Source: Patescibacteria group bacterium
Lineage (GTDB): Bacteria > Patescibacteriota > WWE3 > UBA101185 > UBA10185
Length of the DNA stretch: 12,178 nt
Assembly (NCBI GenBank): GCA_018818485.1
Contig: JAHIRX010000085.1
Span: 1 to 12,178 of the forward strand
Reading direction: 5' to 3'
In this document: positions 7,857 to 12,178 of the stretch, piece after piece
Numbering within the stretch: position 1 is the stretch's first letter
Layout: each line of letters starts with the position of its first letter
Program-made: the position numbers and the translations under genes
Notes under the pieces: generated by a model
Database searches by the model: none
Told to the model about the DNA's origin: nothing
Seen by the model: the letters and a program-made list of their open reading frames with translations, nothing else

Positions 7857-7862
7857 ATTATA
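7857..7862 (-). promoter_or_regulatory. -10 box of the DUF5674 gene, leaderless layout
   Basis: A consensus TATAAT on the minus strand is separated by six bases (TCAAAT) from the ATG at 7850. Transcription starting 6-8 bases after the -10 would begin at the start codon. No Shine-Dalgarno sequence exists. I see no good -35. This box decides the choice of start for the gene. Confidence 0.65.
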
Positions 7863-7919
7863 CAATAGTTCCAATGTGCGAATGGCCTATATTTTTAAGG
7901 TTGTTATAGGGTTAAAAAG

Positions 7920-7944
7920 TGGCTGAGTAGGTGGGTCTGGAACC
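7920..7944 (+). repeat. Copy B of the island-border repeat, tRNA 3'-end-like on the minus strand
   Basis: These 25 bases match copy C (10285-10309) at 18 positions without gaps, in the same orientation, and the two copies flank the metallopeptidase gene. Read on the minus strand, the block looks like the end of a tRNA: a TGGG/CCCA stem around a seven-base loop TTCCAGA, one more stem base, seven bases (CTACTCA), then G and CCA. The spacing is exactly that of T-arm, acceptor strand, discriminator and CCA. No matching 5' acceptor strand or anticodon arm is found upstream, so it is not a tRNA gene. It could be an attachment-site remnant. The hairpin at 7932-7946 could also help end transcription of the protease gene, though no T-run follows it directly. 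Confidence 0.4.
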
Positions 7945-7965
7945 CAATAAGTAGCTCTTGTGGTT

Positions 7966-10215
7966 TTATTCTATTTTCCGATAGTTCCATTTCACAATTC
8001 CGTAAACGTCGTTGTACATCTTAAATTTATCTTCTCCCGAGATATGGCTGGCTTTTGGATCGATGTTTATTTCTACCTCGTTAGGTTCGTATTTGAAACT
8101 GTCAGTTGTGTATTCATAAGGATCTCGGACTAATCCGTCTGCTTCCGGTACTATTATTCCTCCCCAGCAGCTTTTGTGCATCTGCAACAGCAGATCCGAC
8201 CCCGCGAATTTGTCACTATCCTTAAGTCCGAATATTTTGAAAAACAGGCGATAGGTTCCCCCGAGCCTGTTAACCTCCTTATCGTCCCAGCTTTTGGCAC
8301 GTTCTGGCATATCGCCTGTTTTTTTATAGTCCACAAACCCTGATCCACGTAGCTTTTTAGAATTTTTGCTCCACAACTGTCCACAATCTTTGTTAACCCC
8401 CTCAACGTATTTAAATTCTTCGTAATTGCCAAAATATTTCTGGTCTGTTACCACAAGAGCGTCGTCCTTGGGATCATATTCCAGCGTTTCATACAGATTG
8501 TATGCTCCCTTTTCTGTATACGTACCTTTGGAAAAACCGATATCCAGTAAATTCCCGTACGCCCATTCGACTTTTATGCTTCCCTTCCATCCTGGCGAGC
8601 ATTTTTCAGTAGTCCGCATCTGTATCGGCCGGTCAAGTTCTGAACTCAGGTTCGCGTTTGACGTTACCAAAACCACCAGTTGAATGTTTTCTTCATCCAA
8701 TTCTCGGCAAAAATCTCTTTTTTCAAGTCCGGTCCAGTCCTCGTAATTCCAAGTTCCGTTTACTTTATATAAAACCTGAAGCCCTGCAAGAGAATTTTCA
8801 TCATCTCCGGTAAAACTCCTCGGGAAAAATTCAATTAATTTTATTTCCTCGTTGTCAAAGGTCATGAAATTGTAAAGCACGCCACCCTTTGCCAGTTTGA
8901 CTGGATAAGATGTTTCTCCGATCTCTTCTATATTTTTTGCCATGACCGACCCCCAGTAGGGTGAAACGTCAGGAAATGCGGGCATGTCCAGATATTGTTT
9001 AAAAGGGTCTCGGTTCCAATTCCACATAGCAAAGTCACGGTATTCGCGACCGAAATTTTCCCGGGCCTGTGTGCCCTGACGGACTCCATTTGTTTTTCCA
9101 AATTTAATCGCTTCCATTATTTCATGTGCTCCGGCGCGCTGCTCCAGAAAGAAATACCACAGGTATAGACCGTATTCGTGATTGTCCCTTATAGACACCA
9201 CGTCAATATTTGTTACCGGAAAAAAATCCTTATCATAATTATGCTCGGTAGCATAACCCTTATATACATAGTCTTCCGACCAGGTAGCCGTGGTTTCCAT
9301 TAACCACATGGTGTCGGGTTTCTCGTAGACAAGTCCATACCAAAACTGGTAGCAATGGAAAAGCTCGTGCGCCGCCGTTGTTTTCACGTTTTTCTCTTCA
9401 TTTTGTTTTCGAACTTTTATTTGGCAGGTATTCAAGACGTATTCATCCATCGACGCCTCACCGTCAGCTTTGAGCTCTTCTCCAACAATGGATACGTAGG
9501 CTACTTTGTGTTCAAAACCAAAAAGCCCTGTAAATTTCGGCAGGGCATCCCGGATTCCCTGTGCCGCCCATTCAGCCGACTGTTTCTGTTCTTCACCGTA
9601 ATAATATACGTCGATTCTTGGTACGGCCTGAATAGAGGGTATTTCGATTACCACAGCCTCCTCAGCATGGACCAAGTCCGGGGTGGATAGATTTTTAAGA
9701 ATGTTCGAGCCAATTTCATTCTTTGAGTTTTCGGATTTGAGGTAAAAATAGCTCTTCGGGTCAGTTGGTGAAACCAGGAAAGGACGGATTTGCTCTTTTG
9801 CCTCTTCAGAGAATTCTCCCCATTTTGCGTTTATAAGCCCGTACATGAAGGCATAATCTTTTGATGTGTCATCTGCACCCTGATATTCTGTGGGTAAGGA
9901 GGAGACATCTCCGTACAGAGCTGTTAACGAAAGCAATACATAGTTTTCGGTGTTTATTTTGCCTGATGCAAAAGCTGTGTAAATCTTTTCGGCTGAACTT
10001 TGCTGGGGCTCAACGTAGCCTTCGGAAGCCTTTTTAACTGCTTCAATTAGGCTTTTAATTTCTTCGTCTTTTATGGACTTGGTTGAGATTTCCGATATCG
10101 GGTTACCAAAAGTTCCCCCCTTATGTTTTTTGTCGCCGAAAGATATTTGGAACAGTGTAAAAATAATGATTATAGCCAAAAGAGCAATACCTACTGCAGT
10201 AGTATATTTTTTCAC
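7966..10215 (-). CDS. Membrane-anchored HExxH zinc metallopeptidase, gluzincin-like
   Basis: This is a 749-residue probable surface protease. Two lysines and a hydrophobic stretch (about 7-27) form a signal peptide or, more likely, an N-terminal anchor; no lipobox cysteine is seen. The catalytic core has HELFH at 283-287 and, 20 residues after the second histidine, E307 in METTATWSE. This is the same spacing as the third zinc ligand of thermolysin-type gluzincins. The region before it is helical, and the roughly 400 residues after it look like beta-rich accessory domains with several cysteines, consistent with an extracytoplasmic location. I cannot name the peptidase family. The GTG start is chosen because TATAAT lies six bases upstream and the ATG two bases upstream is followed at once by a stop. 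Base composition is unlike the neighbours: 8581-8640 has 32 G+C in 60, against 23 in 60 for 4561-4620 in copA. This suggests transfer. The gene ends at TAG. Confidence 0.88.
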   Translation of the reverse strand: MKKYTTAVGIALLAIIIIFTLFQISFGDKKHKGGTFGNPISEISTKSIKDEEIKSLIEAVKKASEGYVEPQQSSAEKIYTAFASGKINTENYVLLSLTALYGDVSSLPTEYQGADDTSKDYAFMYGLINAKWGEFSEEAKEQIRPFLVSPTDPKSYFYLKSENSKNEIGSNILKNLSTPDLVHAEEAVVIEIPSIQAVPRIDVYYYGEEQKQSAEWAAQGIRDALPKFTGLFGFEHKVAYVSIVGEELKADGEASMDEYVLNTCQIKVRKQNEEKNVKTTAAHELFHCYQFWYGLVYEKPDTMWLMETTATWSEDYVYKGYATEHNYDKDFFPVTNIDVVSIRDNHEYGLYLWYFFLEQRAGAHEIMEAIKFGKTNGVRQGTQARENFGREYRDFAMWNWNRDPFKQYLDMPAFPDVSPYWGSVMAKNIEEIGETSYPVKLAKGGVLYNFMTFDNEEIKLIEFFPRSFTGDDENSLAGLQVLYKVNGTWNYEDWTGLEKRDFCRELDEENIQLVVLVTSNANLSSELDRPIQMRTTEKCSPGWKGSIKVEWAYGNLLDIGFSKGTYTEKGAYNLYETLEYDPKDDALVVTDQKYFGNYEEFKYVEGVNKDCGQLWSKNSKKLRGSGFVDYKKTGDMPERAKSWDDKEVNRLGGTYRLFFKIFGLKDSDKFAGSDLLLQMHKSCWGGIIVPEADGLVRDPYEYTTDSFKYEPNEVEINIDPKASHISGEDKFKMYNDVYGIVKWNYRKIE

Positions 10216-10221
10216 ATTTTA

Positions 10222-10227
10222 ATTATA
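10222..10227 (-). promoter_or_regulatory. -10 box of the metallopeptidase gene, leaderless layout
   Basis: A consensus TATAAT on the minus strand is followed by TAAAAT and then the GTG start at 10215. The six-base gap implies that transcription starts at or next to the start codon. There is no Shine-Dalgarno sequence and no clear -35. The layout is the same as for the DUF5674 gene although base composition differs, so the gene appears adapted to host expression. Confidence 0.65.
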
Positions 10228-10507
10228 CCTCGGCCCCATTATGTTTTAGATTAGAGTATTACTTTGCTACGATAACAAGAAACTTAGCTGAGCATACAGG
10301 TCTAGAACCATTTCATTCTCTAGGTGTAAATATGCGCCTGTTTCGCAGAACTCTGACTTATTCTGAGTATTTACCGATTGCGTAAGTTTATTGCAAACTC
10401 TATGTATCTATCTTTCCTTTCACGAATATCTTTTATACCAGAAAAATGTAGTTGATATGTTACCGACTAAAGATTAAAATTTATTTGTTAAGTAAAGTTC
10501 AAAAAGT
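10228..10507. other. Intergenic region between divergent genes
   Basis: No gene can be supported here. It holds copy C of the border repeat at 10285-10309 and another CTGAGTATT at about 10365, shared with copy A. A short inverted repeat AGTTT/AAACT lies at 10385-10399 and lacks a T-run. A TAAAGT (10493-10498) nine bases before the next ATG is a poor -10 candidate. No tRNA or other structured RNA could be folded by eye. Confidence 0.5.
10285..10309 (+). repeat. Copy C of the island-border repeat
   Basis: It is identical to copy B at 18 of 25 positions, including GCTGAG at the left, GGTCT in the middle and GAACC at the right. On the minus strand it again ends in a T-loop-like TTCTAGA followed, at tRNA spacing, by seven bases and G, but the last three bases are CTA rather than CCA and the T-stem is degenerate. 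It lies upstream of the metallopeptidase promoter, so copies B and C bracket that gene. Confidence 0.35.
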
Positions 10508-11209
10508 ATGAAGCATATAGAAACTACTAACATAAAAGAAATAGGCATCAAGAAAGTTGTTGGCTATATCCTAGGCGCGTTGATGATAGCATTCATTATC
10601 ATTACCGGAGTCGAGTCGTTTAAATTAGGTCTAATAATTATTGGTATCCTCTTCTTTGCTTTAGCTGCACTAGTTTTAGTACCACACCATTTTCTAAGAG
10701 TCACGCCTGCTTTGAAAATCATTATTATCATTATTTTGTATATTCTTTTAGCGGCTATGTCTAATCCAGGCGGTGTTAATACAAAAGAGCAAGTGTACGA
10801 AAATTCTGAGTTAAATCAAACCATTAACTTAACTTTTGGTAATGACAATTTCTCGATAGTTATTCATCAAGTACAAGAAGAAACAAAGATTAAGGTCAAT
10901 GAAAAAGGGGTTGTAAAAGAGGTAACTACTTCTGGTTATTTTCTTATTATCACAGGAGAAATTGTAAATCTAGGGTCAGAACCTGTTAATTTTCCATTCG
11001 GTTCTTTATTTGCGGATGTCCCTGTGTTGAAAGACTCACAAAACAGAAGTTATAGTGTGTACGGGTCTGACATTGCAACAGGTCAATTACAACCGGGTGT
11101 TTCCAAGGAGTTTTCCTATTTTTATGAAATCCCTAAGGATGCTATTGAATTAAAGTTTATTATTAAAGACAAAACTGATATTGATAAGTCTGTAGATTTG
11201 AAAAGATAG
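10508..11209 (+). CDS. Membrane protein with C-terminal DUF4352-like domain
   Basis: This is a 233-residue protein. The N-terminal third has three hydrophobic helices at about 17-36, 40-58 and 69-83. From about residue 100 the protein is a soluble beta-rich domain: a strand-forming start with FSIVIHQVQEE, then GYFLIITGEIVNLGSEPVNF, SQNRSYSVYG, LQPGVSKEFSYFYEIPKDA, and a final strand LKFIIKD. This order (a long-term comparative strand, an LQPG turn, a YEIP strand) is typical of the DUF4352 immunoglobulin-like domain found in many secreted or anchored bacterial proteins of unknown role. An odd number of helices would place the domain outside the cell if the N-terminus is inside. No Shine-Dalgarno site is visible; the ATG at 10508 is the first in frame. 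It stops at TAG, 60 bases before the FG-GAP gene. Confidence 0.78.
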   Translation: MKHIETTNIKEIGIKKVVGYILGALMIAFIIITGVESFKLGLIIIGILFFALAALVLVPHHFLRVTPALKIIIIIILYILLAAMSNPGGVNTKEQVYENSELNQTINLTFGNDNFSIVIHQVQEETKIKVNEKGVVKEVTTSGYFLIITGEIVNLGSEPVNFPFGSLFADVPVLKDSQNRSYSVYGSDIATGQLQPGVSKEFSYFYEIPKDAIELKFIIKDKTDIDKSVDLKR

Positions 11210-11257
11210 ATATAACTTTTCGTATTTAGTTTCGTGGAAATATATCCAGTTTCAATA

Positions 11258-11263
11258 TACACT
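11258..11263 (+). promoter_or_regulatory. -10-like box of the FG-GAP gene
   Basis: TACACT (four of six consensus bases) is followed by TAAAAT and the ATG at 11270. The same TAAAAT precedes the metallopeptidase GTG, and AAAAT precedes the csoR ATG. The six-base gap again implies a leaderless transcript. Alone it would be weak; the shared layout raises its value. Confidence 0.45.
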
Positions 11264-11269
11264 TAAAAT

Positions 11270-12142
11270 ATGTTAACAAAGAAATTTGTGATTTCACTAT
11301 TTTTTTTAATATTTCTGTTAATTTTCCCCTTTCAAAATAAAATGTTAGCTGCTGGTGTAGTAGGAGATGGGTCTATAGATTCAACTGTTACAATAGATGA
11401 TCGTATTACCAATGGTCCCACACTTTCCGATGATGATTATTACACTATTTCAGTAACCTCTATTGGAGATCTGGATGGAGATGGTGTGTCTGACATTGCT
11501 GTGGGAGCTGATGGTGATGATGGGACGGGTACAGATCAAGGTGCTGTTCACATCCACTTTTTAAATACAGATGGGTCTGTAGATTCTACAGTTGAAATAA
11601 ACGGTAGTACTACCAACGGCCCCACACTTTCCGATAACGATTACTACGGTCACGTAACCTCTATAGGAGATCTGGATGGTGATGGGGTATCTGACCTAGC
11701 TGTGGGAGCACCTGGTGATGATACTGGAGGAGATACTCGTGGAGCAGTCTACATTCACTTTATGAACACAGACGGCTCTATAGATTCTACAGTCAAGATA
11801 GATGACACTACAACAAACGGACCTGTTCTTTCCGACGAAGACTTTTATGGATTTGGTATAGCTTCCATAGGAGATTTAAATGGAGATGGGGTTAGTGATT
11901 TGGCTGTCGGTGCATATGATGACGATGGTGGAGGAACCTCTCGAGGTGCAGTCCACATTCACTTTATGAACACTGACGGTTCTATAGACTCCACAGTTGA
12001 AATAAACGGCAGTACTACCAACGGTCCCACACTTTCTGATGGGGACTTCTATGGCATTTCTGTAGCCTCCATAGGAGATTTGGATGGGGATGGCGTTTCT
12101 GATTTAGCAGTGGGAGCCGCCAGTGGTGACAGCGGAGGCTAG
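11270..12142 (+). CDS. Secreted FG-GAP beta-propeller repeat protein, ended by an in-frame TAG
   Basis: This is a 290-codon frame. A signal peptide is clear: two lysines, a hydrophobic core (about 6-22) and a likely cleavage after MLAA. The rest is four near-identical FG-GAP (integrin-alpha-like) blades of 67-68 residues. Each has STVxI, TNGPxLSDxDxY, SIGDLDGDGVSDLAVGA and RGAVHIHFMNTDGS. The calcium-binding DxDGDG loops begin at residues 67, 134, 202 and 270; the third reads DLNGDG. Such propellers bind ligands or mediate adhesion, and normally need about seven blades. The frame stops at TAG within blade four, yet the next codons in the same frame include GSIFIHFM, matching the end of the other blades. 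The gene is therefore probably longer and interrupted by a nonsense change, unless a truncated product is used. The window ends 36 bases later. Confidence 0.85.
   Translation: MLTKKFVISLFFLIFLLIFPFQNKMLAAGVVGDGSIDSTVTIDDRITNGPTLSDDDYYTISVTSIGDLDGDGVSDIAVGADGDDGTGTDQGAVHIHFLNTDGSVDSTVEINGSTTNGPTLSDNDYYGHVTSIGDLDGDGVSDLAVGAPGDDTGGDTRGAVYIHFMNTDGSIDSTVKIDDTTTNGPVLSDEDFYGFGIASIGDLNGDGVSDLAVGAYDDDGGGTSRGAVHIHFMNTDGSIDSTVEINGSTTNGPTLSDGDFYGISVASIGDLDGDGVSDLAVGAASGDSGG
11369..12139 (+). repeat. Tandem DNA repeat of 201-204 bases in the FG-GAP gene
   Basis: The codons for DGS(I/V)DSTV recur from the GGN at 11369, 11573, 11774 and 11978, giving spacings of 204, 201 and 204 bases. The DNA is similar as well as the protein, for example (A/T)CCAACGG(C/T)CCCACACTTTC in copies two and four. 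This suggests recent duplication and makes the locus prone to gain or loss of blades and to misassembly. Confidence 0.85.
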
Positions 12143-12178
12143 AGTATTCTTCAAGGTTCAATATTTATTCACTTTATG
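12140..12178 (+). pseudogene. In-frame continuation of the FG-GAP repeat after the TAG
   Basis: Reading on from the TAG at 12140-12142 in the same frame gives SILQGSIFIHFM up to the last base of the window. The IHFM end equals that of blades two and three. No frameshift is needed. The segment between the GG and the IHFM is slightly longer than in the other blades. This shows the ancestral reading frame ran past the stop. Confidence 0.6.

Noticed and set aside
7920..7995. A complete tRNA gene on the minus strand ending in CCA
   Set aside because: The 3' end has the right geometry, but no 5' strand complementary to CTACTCA and no D-arm or anticodon arm is present in the roughly 75 bases upstream.
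8154..9690. Short frames on both strands within the metallopeptidase gene (8154-8432, 8426-8683, 9355-9690)
   Set aside because: They overlap a single intact 749-codon gene with a complete catalytic motif. Shadow frames are expected in GC-richer DNA.
7198..10309. The border repeats as integron attC sites
   Set aside because: No convincing RYYYAAC and GTTRRRY core pair was found at copies A, B or C, and no integrase is in the window.
10385..10399. Inverted repeat AGTTT-ATTGC-AAACT
   Set aside because: It has five AT-rich pairs, no T-run, and lies between divergent promoters where no terminator is expected.
1..12178. Alternative genetic code (TGA or TAG read as an amino acid)
   Set aside because: TGA ends the fusion protein and DUF5674 genes at exact ATGA junctions, and TAG ends iscS, the metallopeptidase and the DUF4352 gene at sensible places. 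Only the FG-GAP gene is anomalous.
1..12178. CRISPR array, insertion sequence or transposase
   Set aside because: No regularly spaced short repeats with unique spacers, no transposase-like protein and no terminal inverted repeats were seen. The only regular tandem repeat is coding (FG-GAP).

Overview
The window looks like bacterial chromosome that is AT-rich over most of its length, with tightly packed genes. It suggests a member of the Patescibacteria (Candidate Phyla Radiation) or a similar small-genome lineage. This placement is an inference from three things: strong Shine-Dalgarno sites are almost absent, several -10 boxes sit about six bases before a start codon (leaderless transcripts), and one gene belongs to DUF5674, a family I associate with such genomes. 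TAA, TAG and TGA all act as stops, so the code looks standard.

Layout. (1) 1-1389, minus strand: the first 463 codons of the translational GTPase TypA/BipA, cut by the window edge. (2) 1579-7182, plus strand: an apparent five-gene operon behind a CsoR-type operator. It encodes the copper sensor CsoR, a fusion protein (HMA domain, multi-pass membrane core, cupredoxin), a Cu+ P1B-type ATPase (CopA), a cysteine desulfurase (IscS/NifS type) and an Fe-S scaffold (IscU/NifU type). The first three genes overlap and the last gaps are 6 and 10 bases. (3) 7183-10310: an island of minus-strand genes holding a DUF5674 gene coupled to an unknown 92-residue gene, then a large, visibly GC-richer membrane-anchored zinc metallopeptidase. 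Imperfect direct repeats resembling a tRNA 3' end punctuate this island. (4) 10508-12178, plus strand: a DUF4352-like membrane protein and a secreted FG-GAP beta-propeller protein. The FG-GAP reading frame is broken by a TAG, after which the repeat continues in the same frame to the window edge.

Working together. The operon reads as copper sensing, copper export and Fe-S cluster assembly in one transcript. Copper is known to destroy exposed Fe-S clusters, so this would join metal export to repair of its main intracellular damage. The genes from 7.2 kb onward look accessory: small unknown proteins, a probable surface protease and surface or secreted repeat proteins.

Most noteworthy are the copper/Fe-S operon, the recurring leaderless promoter layout, the GC-rich protease between tRNA-end-like repeats, and the interrupted propeller gene.
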